Assembly: GCA_030386875.1 (NCBI GenBank)
Contig: CM059570.1
Location: 29,751,422-29,815,421, forward strand
Source of the DNA: Morinoia aosen
Lineage: Eukaryota; Arthropoda; Malacostraca; Amphipoda; Talitridae
Direction: 5' to 3'
DNA: 64,000 bases
Shown here: positions 35,103 through 46,345 of the stretch, piece by piece
Layout of the letters: every line of letters starts with the position of its first letter
Position numbering within the stretch: the first letter of the stretch is position 1
Made by a program: the position numbers and the translations under genes
Notes under the pieces: model-generated
What the model was told of the DNA's origin: nothing
The model's input: only the letters and a program-made list of their open reading frames with translations
The model's database searches: none

Positions 35103-36269
35103 TCCTATAAAGAAGATACCCTGCGGAACGCTAGCTGCGGCCTGCATGCGTGTGCATACATTACAGCTCGTACACCGCAGTTTGCTTTCATTAACTCGAG
35201 ATAAACACGAGAAGCTTCCTGTTCCTTGGGAGGTACAAGGCAGACCTCCCTCGCTCCCTTCCTTCCTTCTTCTCTTTCTCATTCTTTCTCTCTTTCTTTA
35301 TTCCCCTCTCCATGCTACCCTCTGATTTGTGCTGCTTTTGTTGTGGTGAAATGTATTTCAACTGACATGTGTTATTAATGTTATATGTTATCAATGAAAT
35401 GAAAATGAATAGTAACATGAATTGTTATCAATGAATTTCAACGAACGTATGAGGTATTAGCGTTCTATAGACTTGTATTTATATAAACTGCTAGGAAAAT
35501 AAAATAACATAGAACAAAAGTACAAGTAATCATGAGGTTCAAGTTTTTATTGAAAAATGCTTTTATAAAAATTTGTGCTGTTTGAGGAATAAGAATGATT
35601 ATGATCTTTATCATTTTTGATCTGTATGGTTGAATGCTATTACTGGAGTTCAAGGTATTGCAATGCTTGAATATGATCTTTCTTTTCGGAGCTGTATGAG
35701 TGATGGAATGATGGTGTAGAGGAATTGAAGTGTGGTTCTCATGAATGCTGAGTTATATTCGTTGTACAATGTGAAGATTATATTTCCAATAAACCAATTG
35801 TTAAGGAATCTCATGCGTAAGATGAAAACAAACAATGTAAAAACGAACGTTTTTGGCATTAGTTAAAAATGAACATTTTTAATGTATACAGAATCGTAAC
35901 AAACGAATTAGGTAGACATGTTTGACAGCCTGAAAATTTTAGCCTGGATTTCATCGTCACTTCGATCCAGCAAAAGAAATTCCTGAAACATGCAAATGCG
36001 ATGCCAAGAGTGAATGTTGCCACTGGGATGTGACTGAGCAAATCTCAGTAAAATGGCAATCCCTGGTTGACGGTTGTGTAGAATTTAGCGAGTTTTCCTG
36101 AGCATAAAATTCGGAGAAACATTAACTCGGGTTCGGTTATAAAAAGGAAAACCAATGAATTTCATGATGAAAACTGTTTCCGGTTATAAAGAATACCAGG
36201 TTTGATGTCTTTGAGAACTAATCCCTGCGGAAATTCGTAGCGTAATGCAGTGAGCTGAGTGTAATTTTT
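35103..36269. other. Unique sequence, no gene recognised
   Basis: A 200-bp stretch of mixed composition is followed by AT-rich DNA. Short frames of 60-75 codons have no recognisable motif. Confidence 0.5.
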
Positions 36270-36440
36270 CTGACTAGCAATCATGCCGTTCGACTGAGCC
36301 GTCGGATTTTCATAATGCTGCTAACGTACCAGTAGTCACAAACTCACTTTTTAGTAATACTTAAATCAAAGCTAAATAAAGGCACCATTCAGTTCATTTT
36401 TGCTATTGTCGAAATGATACTACAATTTACTTTAAGTTTG
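36270..36440 (+). repeat. Dispersed repeat W, single copy
   Basis: TTCATAATGCTGCTAACGTA, CCAGTAGTCACAAACTCAC and TTTGCTATTGTCGAAATGAT match the arms of the inverted-repeat element at 46740-47870 (CTAATGCTGCTGACCGACCA, GTAGTCACGAACTCAATTTA, TGCTATTTTCAAAATTAGTC). It looks like a single arm of that family. Confidence 0.6.
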
Positions 36441-36504
36441 GATTGTAAATCAACCGCAATCAACGTTTTACAAACTCAAAATTTAAAGTCGTTTTCAATA
36501 CAAC

Positions 36505-37480
36505 AGTAAATGGCAGCAGAAACAATCCAAAGGGCCAAGTTGTCCCCAAGTTCCAAGTAAATGGCAGCAGAAAAAATCCAAGGGGCCAAGTTGTCCCTAC
36601 GTTCCAAGTAAATGGCAGCAGAAACAATCCAAGGGGCAAGTTGTCCCCAAGTTCCAAGTAAATGGCAGCAGAAACAATCCAAGGGGCCAAGTTGTCCCCA
36701 AGTTCCAAGTAAATGTCAGCAGAAACAATCCAAGGGGCCAAGTTGTCCCCAAGTTCCAAGTAAATGGCAGCAGAAACAATCCAAAGGGCCAAGTTGTCCC
36801 CAAGTTCCAAGTAAATGGCAGCAGAAAAAATCCAAGGGGCCAAGTTGTCCCTACGTTCCAAGTAAATGGCAGCAGAAACAATCCAAGGGGCCAAGTTGTC
36901 CCCAAGTTCCAAGTAAATGGCAGCAGAAACAATCCAAGGGGCCAAGTTGTCCCCAAGTTCCAAGTAAATGTCAGCAGAAACAATCCAAGGGGCCAAGTTG
37001 TCCCCAAGTTCCAAGTAAATGGCAGCAGAAACAATCCAAGGGGCCAAGTTGTCCCCAAGTTCCAAGTGAATGTCAGCAGAAACAATCCAAGGGGCCAAGT
37101 TGTCCCCAAGTTCCAAGTAAATGGCAGCAGAAACAATTCAAAAGGCCAATATGTCCCAAAGTTCCAAGTAAATGGCAGCAGAAACAATCCAAGGGGCCAA
37201 GTTGTCCCCATGTTCCAAGTAAATGGCAGCAGAAACAATCCAAGGGGCCAAGTTGTCCCCAAGTTCCAAGTAAGTGGCAGCAGAAACAATCCAAAGGGCC
37301 AATATGTCCCTAAGTTCCAAGTCAATGGCAGCAGAAACAATCCTAAGGGCCAATATGTCCCTAAGTTCCAAGTCAATGGCAGCAGAAACAATCCAAAGGG
37401 CCAATATGTCCCTAAGTTCCAAGTAAATGGCAGCAGAAACAATCCAAAGGGCCAATATATCTCTAAGTTCCAAGCCATCA
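36505..37480. repeat. 51-bp tandem array, about 19 copies
   Basis: The unit contains GGCAGCAGAAACAATCCAAG, GGGCCAAGTTGTCCCC and AAGTTCCAAGTAAAT. Variants (AAAAAATCC with CTACGTTCC, AATGTCAGC, and AATATGTCCC at the right end) repeat with a five-unit spacing (about 254 bp), which shows block duplication. The period is 17 codons, so several frames on both strands are open as 17-residue repeats. They are not supported as genes. Confidence 0.96.
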
Positions 37481-37614
37481 AACACCGATCACGCACAGGC
37501 ACCAACGCAACACGTTCACAATCGTCAATTTTCGCGTCCCTGTACGTTCATGTAAACACAGTCTGTTCGCGCTAAGTTCACTCACAAAGCAACTGCACTG
37601 TCGGTCCTAGAGAA

Positions 37615-37830
37615 ATGCACCGTATTATGTGAGCTTGAAGTTATAAAGGTAAAATTTTCCGTGAACCTTAAATTACAAGGGTTGTAGTATCACGTCTATC
37701 TGAACCTAATGTTATAAGGGCAGAATTGTATGTGAACCTCAAGTTTTAAGAACAGTAGTTAAAGTTTTATGTAAACCTTTAGTTAGACGAGTAAAATTTT
37801 ATGAGATTTAAGTTATAAGAGTAAAATTAG
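37615..37830. repeat. Diverged repeat of about 40-45 bp, five copies
   Basis: GTGAACCTxAAGTTATAAGxG followed by TAAAATTTTATG-like words recur with many changes. Confidence 0.7.
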
Positions 37831-38204
37831 TTTATTATTCGCCACTTGGATCAACCACTGAATAAGTTGGATCACGCGTAAAAATTTATCATCCGTATGA
37901 GTTGAGATACGCGTTAGATGTGTTACTGAAGATTTGACTGGTCTAAGCCTGTATGATGCATAACGAGTACAGCGCATTTAGTACATCAAAAAATCGTTTA
38001 CGTTCAATGAGTGAGTATAGCGACATCTTTTGTGATGAAATTATATGGTAAAGGCTATGTTGAAATTATAGGTAAGACTTTATATTAGATCATAGGTGAA
38101 ATTAGGTAAGAGAATGATCAATAATCAATGAAATCTTTGCGATGATTTATGTTCTACAAATTTTACATGTATACGAAGAAAATATGTATCAGAATCTCAT
38201 GCAT

Positions 38205-38460
38205 CGAAATCACGGGGAAATATGTGAGGTCTCAAGATAAAAGGTAAACAGAACTTTTTGTCAAAATAGATCAGGCTTCTTGTTTTGTTACGGACCATCT
38301 TTTTTCGGTTCACTACTGTCCTGTTTTTCAGCACCTTCTCCTTTTCTTCAACTTTTATCTTGTTTCATGACGTATTTCACAACTTCCTATTCAACACGGG
38401 TTCTTGTTTGGGTACATGCCTGCTGCATTAATTCCATGTTCCTGTAACTCCATACTGAAA
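38205..38460 (+). repeat. Dispersed repeat X, copy h (long form)
   Basis: ACGGGGAAATATGTGAGGTC, TTACGGACCATCTTTTTTCG, CTACTGTCCTGTTTTTCAGC and GGGTTCTTGTTTGGGTACAT (a diverged long-form insert) occur, then CATACTGAAATG. Confidence 0.85.
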
Positions 38461-38561
38461 TGTTTTACTTTAAATTTGGATGTATGTTTAAATTTGGATG
38501 TAAACAATGAAACCAAATGTAATGAATCCTTTTTCTCTTTGGGCCGCCTTTTTTGAGATTC

Positions 38562-38915
38562 GGGCCCCTCAAGGTGATACAATTATTGTATCTATGGGAA
38601 TTTGCGCTCCCAGGGGGAAAATGTGAGGGCCCGAGCTGAGAGTTAGGTAGGCCTTGTTTTTGTTGAAATACAATGCTTTTTTTTTTGTTATGTTAAGGAC
38701 CACCGTTTTTTGGGTCACTACTGTCCTGTTTATCAGCACCTCTGACTTTCTTCTTCAACTTTTATCTTATTTCATTGACCTCTTTCTTAACTTGCTGTTT
38801 CTATGCCCCTTCTGCATAGATTCCTCATTCTCTTATCTCCATACTAATTGGTGCCTTCTCCTTCCTCTCTTCGATACGCTCTTTTTGTAGCTGTTAGGGA
38901 GGCTTAAACTAACTT
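38562..38915 (+). repeat. Dispersed repeat X, copy i (short form, with left part)
   Basis: CCCTCAAGGTGATACAATTA and TTGTATC, GCGCTCCCAGGGGGAAAATG, GAGCTGAGAGTTAGGTAGGC, the core and CCTTCTGCATAGATTCCTC, ending GAGGCTTAAACTAAC. It is one of the most complete copies. Confidence 0.88.
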
Positions 38916-40229
38916 ATAATGTTAATCTTTTGTGGTTCGGGAGGCTAAGGCTGTCTCATAATCTATAATGTAATTTGTTCCTATGATACGACATGGTTGT
39001 TACATGTTGTTTTTTCAACTGGTCATAGGGAAGTTTGAAATGCAATTCCTTCAGAATGAAATTCAATATCTAATATCATAGCTTCTCAGAAATGCGAGTG
39101 TAATGTGAACTTAAACTTGCATTTCTCAAAAATGCGTGACGTTTACTTTTATCAGTGTTTCCGACTGGATTCTGTTACATTTGACGATAAACGCTAAAAA
39201 TTCGCACAGAAGAAGAAAACTTTGACTTTGCGCAGAACCCAGTCGTCTCAGCGAGCTATTTACCCACAGTGCCGTACATATGGAGTAGCGGCCCGAGCCA
39301 CTCTAATTTTGCTGTCGTAAATCTTTATAACAGCGGCAACATAATTTAAGGGAAGGAATTTCTCGGAAGCTAACCAGCACTTACTTGAGCGCTATCCAAG
39401 GCCTCGAGCAAATTTGTTACGTTGCCGAGCCAAAGTCGGATTTAATACACCAACGGTCTTTACTTAGAACCTCCTTTACTACTTCGCTCAAGTGCAGTTT
39501 AATGTTGAAAACATAGTGTGAACGTCAATACTAGTACTTCAGGGCTAGGGGAATTCTGGAGCCCATCAAATCCAAGTCTACATTACTTTTTTTTAAGAAT
39601 GTTCTTCGATTGGGAGAAAGCCCAAACCGCTCTTTTGAGCCCCATGCAATCATTGGGTGTTCCTCAGGGAGCTGTTCTTGGTCCTCTAGTGTCTTAACCT
39701 CAGAAACTAAATGTAATGAATCAAGTCTCTTATATGCTTTTATAATTCAGTTACGTGCATGTAAAACACCTAATGTAATTGTTCAGTTCTCTTTAAGGTT
39801 TTTGATATTTACTGATGCGCATATAGATGAAAATAAAAATAATGACTTAATTTTTTTCTGCAAGTAGAGGATTGTGTTTTTGCGCGGCTTTGCGTAAAAT
39901 CGTACTGTATAACACTTATAGTTCGTGCTTCAAGCTTAACATATGTAAAACACAATATGTGAGGTTCAATCGCTTACTTATTTTACGCTTTAAAAAATTA
40001 CATTGTAAAATATCAATTAATTTATTAATAATTTTTCTCATTTTTTACTAGACAGTAAGATAAAAAACAACATATAACTTTCAATGACCAATATAATTTG
40101 TGTTTTCCTTACATTTGGCGATTTTCAAGTAATCCATTAATAATTTGTCTCATCTTTCCCCAGCAGTGAACATGAAACATAATACGTAAATGTCAATGTT
40201 CAATGCATTTGTATCTTGTTTGAACTGAA
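38916..40229. other. Mostly unique AT-rich sequence with one RT scrap
   Basis: It holds the short reverse-transcriptase fossil at 39647-39697. No host exon was recognised. Weak TAATAATTTxTCTCAT words near 40020 and 40135 foreshadow the repeated splice-site region downstream. Confidence 0.5.
39647..39697 (+). pseudogene. Scrap of a non-LTR reverse transcriptase
   Basis: The + strand reads QSLGVPQGAVLGPLVS and then a stop. GVPQGxVLGPL is the highly conserved block of non-LTR reverse transcriptases, in front of the YADD region. Only about 17 codons are recognisable and the frame is closed on both sides, so it is a relic. Confidence 0.7.
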
Positions 40230-40264
40230 AAAGACAGGATTTTTACCCATTTCTCATACAACTT

Positions 40265-40596
40265 TCTTTATTCCCCTGATGGGGTGACAAGACAGGATTT
40301 TCACGCATTTCATTAACCAATTCTAATATATAACAGTCGTTAATTATTCATCTTTTTCTCCAGATGGGGAGATATTGCAGGATTTTTACCCATTTCATTA
40401 ACCCTACGTTAATACAATATAGTTGTTAATTAGTCCTCATTTTCTCCCGATGCGGGAGACAAGGCAGGATTCTTCCCCATTTCTTTCACGATTTCCTCTT
40501 TTCTTTCCATTTCTTTACCGATTTTCTATTTTTCCCATTTCTTTGCCGCTTTCCACCTTTTCCTCATTTCTCCAACGATTTCCTCTTTTTCCCCAG
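40265..40596 (+). repeat. Repeated, diverged copies of the 3' splice-site region
   Basis: The border used by the exon (TTTTCCCCAG/ACGGGGAGAC) has three relatives upstream. They are ATTCCCCTGATGGGGTGACA at about 40270, TTTTCTCCAGATGGGGAGAT at about 40355 and TTTTCTCCCGATGCGGGAGA at about 40440. Each is followed by a GACAGGATTTT or GCAGGATTCTT-like word and a CATTTCATTAACC-like word. Only the copy at about 40355 keeps an AG at the same place. Confidence 0.65.
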
Positions 40597-40742
40597 ACGG
40601 GGAGACTCGGCTGCGACCCAGAGAGGCGGGCCCCCCTGGCCTGCCCCACCCCTACTTCTCGGCCACCCCCTCCAACATCTCCGTGGTGTCGGGCCAGCCC
40701 GCCTACCTCCCCTGCAGGGTGCACATGCTCGGGGACCGATCG
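40597..40742 (+). CDS. dpr: dpr-family exon, first half of an immunoglobulin domain
   Basis: The exon is bounded by a pyrimidine-rich acceptor (TTTTTCCCCAG, 40586-40596) and a GT donor at 40743. Its 146 bases (two bases plus 48 codons) read ...PHPYFSATPSNISVVSGQPA then YLPCRVHMLGDRS. The PYF...N[IV][ST]V...G..A.L.CRV..LGD pattern is the start of the first Ig domain of Drosophila Dpr proteins, with the B-strand Cys in LPCRV. Dpr proteins are neuronal surface receptors that bind DIP partners and guide synaptic pairing (family knowledge). The continuation is the exon at 60122, and the junction residues fit exactly in phase 0. The exon is GC-rich against AT-rich flanks. The paralogue number cannot be told. 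It has no ATG and no stop, as expected of an internal exon. Confidence 0.88.
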
Positions 40743-40759
40743 GTGGGCCACTTTCTCAT

Positions 40760-41230
40760 ATTTTTGAGACATTGAATAGCAATGTTAACTGCGTTGGGTT
40801 GAACTGAAGTTCAGTATTCAACTCAATTACTTTCATTCATTTTTGAGAGCAATGGAGATCAATGTTGACTGCGTTGATTGCGATGGGTTAATATGAAAGT
40901 CAGTACTCAACTCAAATTTGAATTCAAAAGTTGTTAGAAATTTTATAAATACTAAACTATACTTGGGTTCATTAAATATCATTAATTTTAAAAGATTTAA
41001 AACTCTTTCAAACAACCGATCGATGGGTGCTTTTCTATATATTTTTGAGAGCTTTGAAGTGCAATGCTGACTGCGTTGACTGCGATGGGTTAAACTAAAG
41101 TTCAGTATTCACTTCAAATATAAATTAAAAAGTTGTTGGAAAGTTCATTAATGCCAAACATTACGTAAAATACCATTAATTTTAAAAGATTGCTAAAAAC
41201 GTTTTCAAGCGACCCATCGATGGGTCGTTT
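40760..41230. repeat. Three diverged intron repeats next to the donor, with an 18-bp palindrome
   Basis: TTTTGAGAxx...AATGTTGACTGCGTT followed by GGTTxAAxTGAAGTTCAGTA recurs at about 40762, 40842 and 41042. The copy at 41015 is preceded by CCGATCGATGGGTGCTTTTC, resembling the exon end plus donor (CCGATCGGTGGGCCACTTTC). At 41210-41227 CGACCCATCGATGGGTCG is a perfect palindrome of the kind seen near ends of piggyBac-like elements. Confidence 0.65.
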
Positions 41231-41344
41231 AGCAGCCGGAAAAACTTGAGCACGACCTACCGATGGGTCGTATCGCAGTCAACGTGCTAATTAAAAGAAA
41301 ATAATCTATCAGAAGTATGAACTGACGCGATAACCTACATATCA

Positions 41345-42050
41345 CTTCTTGCACCTCTTTTTCTCTGGCCCTGCCTCGTTTGAGTTTGGGCTTCGAATAT
41401 TTCAACAGAGTTAAGGCTTTAGATGTTAAATAAGCTTTAGGAACGAATTATTCGGCTCTGTCTGGTTTGATTCGAATATTTCATAGAAGTTAAGACTTGA
41501 GATATTACATATGAACGAATTTTTTGGCTCTGCCATATATGATTCGAACGTTTCATCAGTATAGTTATGAATATTTCATTTATCCGAATTTTTCATCTCC
41601 TGGGATGTTACAGGAACTTCATGAAGGAATTATTCGGCTCTGTCTGATTTCAGTTTAGGCTTCGAATTACATAAACTTTGGCGTAAATTTTTGCACGAAT
41701 GAGTTTGGGCTTTGAATATTTCCCATAAGTTAAGGCTTGAGATGTTCCATGAACTTTGGGAGCAAATTTTCTCATGGATGAGTTTGGCCTTTAAATGTTC
41801 TGTGAATGAGTTTGAGCTTAGAATATTTAAGGAGCTAGTTTGGGTTTAAATTATTCCATGGTGAGTTAGGGCTTAATATATTTTATCAACGAGTTTGGTC
41901 TTAAAATTATCTTCGAATGAGTTTGGGCTTGAAATATTGATGGATAAGATTGGGCATGAAATTTTCCAATAAAGGAATTTGGGCCTAAGATATTTGATAA
42001 CGAGTTTGGGCTTAAGATATTACACGAACCAAAGTATCAGTTTCATGCGG
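41345..42050. repeat. Diverged array of GAGTTTGGGCTTxxAATATT words
   Basis: About 14 irregular units (spacing 30-60 bp) carry GAGTTTGGGCTT and a following AATATTTC or TTCCATGAAC. The first units are longest and most diverged. Confidence 0.75.
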
Positions 42051-42099
42051 GGTCGGGTGAAACTTGGTAATTATATCAATACGATTTTTTTCGTTAATT

Positions 42100-42420
42100 T
42101 TCTCGGGAAGATATGAGACCCTGACATAGGCCTTTCTTCTATCTAAATTTTTTGGATGGTGAACCATATTTCTATTTTGAAACAGACCATTTTTTTCCAG
42201 ATCACTATTGTCTTGTTATCCAGGACCTGCTACTTGTTCCTTCAATTTATGTCTTGCTACATTAACCCACCCCCTAACTTGGTGTTTTTCTGCACCTCGA
42301 CCTTGTGTGGGAACACACCGTGTGCATGGGTCCCCTGTTCCCTCAGCTACAAACGAACTGGTGCCTTCCCTTTTCCATTCTCTATCAACTTTGATGTGGT
42401 TAAAAGGCTTAAACCAACGA
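42100..42420 (+). repeat. Dispersed repeat X, copy j (long form)
   Basis: CTCGGGAAGATATGAGACCC, TAGGCCTTTCTTCTATCTAA, CACTATTGTCTTGTTATCCA, GTGTGGGAACACACCGTGTG and ACTGGTGCCTTCCCTTTTCC match the long form in order, with more changes than other copies. Confidence 0.82.
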
Positions 42421-43640
42421 ATCTAATAAAATATATTCGTTAATTATCAACTTATTCGACAATTTTTAACCAGCTATAATGCAGGTGCAGCTGTAGCGAG
42501 CTTACGGTTTCATTTTATGCGAACGCGAAAAAAATATCCAACTATTACTAGTAAAATATTTGAAAAATGTATACCAGTCGTTCACTACGTAGAATTTGAT
42601 TCGTCAAACGAACATATAAAACGCTGAATTCAATGTTATATTTTTCCTCCATCGAACATGTTGAAGTTTGTGTTTTATAATCTTATGTTCCCTCAAAAAT
42701 TTATATTTGCTTAAAGAGAGTTATTTTTTTGAATGAGCTTTGAATAATGAGTCATAACACGCAGCACATGAAGTTATGACCTGGAGTTTATCCATTGAAT
42801 GAAATTACTATACTAAATTAAAATACCAAACAATTGTAGAGTTAATGATTTTGATTTGACTCGCACATTTTCATTCGAAGCGTATGCTGTTTTCGACTTC
42901 AATACGTTGACTACGTTCGTGCGGTTGCTACGGTTAGTTAGGTCGTATCAGAATTAGAAAACAGACTTTACTGCCCGAATTCATTCCTTTCTAATCTAAA
43001 AGGGTGATGAATGCACTACTGCAACGATACTTTACAACGTACGCAATAATCTATTCTAAAAACAGGCAATGGGATAATTGAAATGCTGCTATTATATATA
43101 CCGGGAATCAAACAATTTAGCTCGTGGTACACATATGTCCCAATACGTGACTTCATTCTAAACACCAAATTTTCACTATATTCCAAAAACCAAGACTTGA
43201 AGTCATTTCAAAAACCAAAACTCGATTTCAGTCCATAAGCGTAGTCAACGTCTTGGATAAGAATGACTTCACAACATACGTGTATTTTTTTCTTGCTTGT
43301 TCCTTGCGCCATGCAACCGCATAATGAACACAGCCTCCCGCTAGCAGTATTGCTTCGATTTTCCCTAACAAGATCAGGCACTAAATGGCACCCGAGTTGA
43401 TTGTTTTCAGATCGACTCGCAAGGTCTACGGGTATAAATAACTCGGTAACTCGTCCTGCAAGCGATCTGAACTTGCTTACACAAATGCGGTGGGAATCAG
43501 CCAAACTTCGGAGCTACAGTTGCGTGTTTAAATTATTTGTAAGTCCTCGACTCAAAGTCTTCATCTTGCGAAACTTTCCCCATTACGCACCGCTACTCCG
43601 ACTTTCAACCTATATTGCTACATCTGAGAAGGATTTTCAT
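42421..43640. other. Intron sequence, no gene recognised
   Basis: Unique AT-rich DNA. Frames of 72-98 codons lack recognisable motifs. Confidence 0.5.
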
Positions 43641-43960
43641 TTATTTCCGATTTTTCTTCATAGTTTTCTATATATTTTCCTATATTTTATTCAGATACTT
43701 TTCACATATTTTCAGGTATTCTTTCAGATATTTTCCACGACGTTCTTCACGCATATTTTTATCCACATTTTCCACCGTTTTTCTTCCTTATTTCTTCCCA
43801 TATTTTTCCGTGTATTTTTTAGTAATTTTTCACCCCATATATTCCATATCTCTATCCTCATATTTTTTCACATATTTTCTAACATATTTTGCTATGTAAT
43901 TTTCCTTTTATCTTCAACAAATTTCTCCACCCATTTTTCTCGAATTTTTTTTAAATAGGT
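43641..43960. repeat. Degenerate pyrimidine-rich repeat of ATATTTTTCxxC words
   Basis: CATATTTTC, CAGATATTTTCC and CATATTTTTCC words recur every 15-25 bp without a strict period. Confidence 0.7.
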
Positions 43961-44995
43961 ACAGATAGAAAACGATACTTCCGTCGACATGGAGGTATGT
44001 TCGTAAAATGTTCTGGGAGAGTTTCTTTTGTACTAAAATATACTTCTTAGAAATTGTGGGAGAATTTCATCGGTATTGACAAAAGCTCTAAAAGTTTCAC
44101 ATGTGTGTTTCAGTAATAGTTACCTTATTTTACAAGTCCTGTGCCTGCTCACAATTTTTTATTCAAATTGAACCGAACAGAGTTGCACACTACAATTGAC
44201 CTTGAATTTTAGTTGAATGTTGAACTTCAGTTAAACACATAACATTCCATGGGTTGAATTAAATATGTAGAGTGATCAAGTAGTACAATATTTCTGAGTC
44301 GGATCGGTCCCGTCTTGTTGATGCTAATGAAAAATTTCTCAGGGCTCTGGCTCTATGGTTATTTAGGTATGAAAATGGATAACACATTATTGTGTTTTTC
44401 GTAGGATTGGCTCTTTCGATAAATATTTTCTCCAGGTAAGCTATCATCGCTAGTGCGTCAGTCTGGAGGAAGCAAAGTATCTTTTCCTTCACAAATTTGT
44501 AAAAAAAAATTTCCAAGAAAAATCAGCAATGAAAAGCCCCCAAACATGAGCCATAAGAGCTTTCTGGGTGCTTTTTCTGTACAAATTTCATAAAGTAAAG
44601 GCAAAACTAGGAATTAGAGCTAGAAAAATACCCTATATGGCAAACCTGGGGCTTGGGTTGCCAGATGCTGTGTGCGGTTCCGGCTTGAATTTCATGTAGA
44701 AAAAATCAAATCACAGAGCTGGAACCGGGAAAAATTTCCTCGCAAGCAAATTTAGGATTTTATTCTCGTTAAACATCTTTAAAAAAACACGTCTCTCTCG
44801 CTCGCCCTTTATGCACCTGATGGGGTATTACGTAGAAACGTAGCTCCACACACATTTGCGGAGCAAATACAGCTCTTCCCAGACGCAGTATTTCGCTTAG
44901 AAACTTTCTAAGCGTCTCCGCTGCGAGAATGGACTTGGAAGGAAACTTTATGCGGTCACGGCAGAATTTTGGGTCGCTTGCTACTCGCGATTCAG
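43961..44995. other. Intron sequence, no gene recognised
   Basis: Unique sequence. The segment at about 44630-44760 (GGGTTGCCAGATGCTGTGTG) is more GC-rich and may be an unclassified dispersed repeat, but I see no second copy here. Confidence 0.5.
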
Positions 44996-44999
44996 TGGT

Positions 45000-45170
45000 C
45001 GAACCGAGGGAATATTACGCATTTTCAGCGGTCGAACCAAGGGAATATTACGCATTTTCAGCGGTCGAACCAAGGGAATATTACGCATTTTCAGCGGTCG
45101 AACCAAGGGAATATTATGCATTTTCAGCGGTTGAGCCAATGGATCATTATGCATTTTTAGCGGCAGAATA
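45000..45170. repeat. 33-bp tandem array, five copies
   Basis: GGTCGAACCAAGGGAATATT plus ACGCATTTTCAGC repeats. The last copies drift (GGTTGAGCCAATGGATCATT). Confidence 0.93.
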
Positions 45171-45384
45171 TTCATTTTCAGTAGTGTGAAGTAACATAAT
45201 GCATTTTAAGTATTCAGCAAATGTGAATCCTAGTTCTTTTTTAATTCTTCTGCGTGAGGTGATATCTTCCTAAAACTTTGACTTCACAAGGTAGTGTGTC
45301 TTGTAATGCTGTCGCAGCACCAAGACAGAATTGGACAAAGTACACAAAATCATGGGACAGTTCATGGGCTTCTAATTTTAAACA

Positions 45385-46345
45385 CTTTATAATTTTTGAG
45401 TCGCTTCTGTCCAATTTTCTTGAACACTTGTAATTTTTTAACTGATTACAATTCTTGAATAATTTCTAATATTTCATAGTTTCTTATCTTCGAGCACTGT
45501 TGTAATTTTTGAACAGATTTACATTTTCGAACAGATTTAAATTTTTGAACAAATTCTAATTTATGAACAGATTCTAATTTTTTATCATTCCCTAATTTGA
45601 ATTGTTCATAATTTTTTGAACACGTGACTTGGAACAGATTATAGTTTTTTGAACGGTTGCTTCTTTCCGTAACAGTTTTAATTTTTGGAAAGTTTTTAAT
45701 CTTCGGGACAGTTTCTGAAGTTGAACAGAATCTTATTTTGAATGTTTTTTAATTTGTAAACTGTGTCACATTTTTAAACAGTTCTAATTCAGAAGAGTTT
45801 CTAGTGCAAAACAGTTTCTAATGCAGAACACTTTCAGATTTAAATTAGTCTATAATTTATATTAGCTTCTAATTATATTTGTTTTTAATTTATATCTATA
45901 TCTAGTTTACGTCAGTTTCTTACTAACGAGAGCTTCTAATTTATATCAATTTATAATTATATCAGTTAATAATCCAGGACAGTGTCTAATTTGCATTCGT
46001 TTTTAATGAGTGTTTTTAATTTAGGACAGTCTATAATTTAGAGCATTTTCTAATTGAGACAAAATTCCAGCAAAATTTAGGACAGTCTCTAATTTAGAAT
46101 ATTTTCTAATTGAGACAAAATTCCAGCAAAATTTAGGCAGTCTCTAATTTAGAATATTTTCTAATTGAGACAAAATTCCAGCAAAATTTAGGCAGTCTCT
46201 AATTTAGAATATTTTCTAATTGAGACAAAATTCCAGCAAAATTTAGGCAGTCTCTAATTTAGAATATTTTCTAATTGAGACAAAATTCCAGCAAAATTTA
46301 GGCAGTCTCTAATTTAGAATATTTTCTAATTGAGAACAATTCCTA
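45385..46345. repeat. AT-rich degenerate array with a clean 55-bp core
   Basis: From 45385, GAACAGATTCTAATTTTT-like words recur irregularly. At 46020-46345 they resolve into about five clean units with TTTAGAATATTTTCTAATTG, AGACAAAATTCCAGCAAAA and TTTAGGCAGTCTC. The clean core appears to have grown from the degenerate background. Confidence 0.88.

Noticed and set aside
33453..35325. Eight or more overlapping frames of 140-527 codons on both strands
   Set aside because: All are staggered translations of one 28-bp array and its 18-bp neighbour.
40423..40767. 114-codon + frame over the dpr exon
   Set aside because: It is in the wrong frame. The frame giving PYFSATPSNISVV and matching splice phases is one base off and has no ATG.
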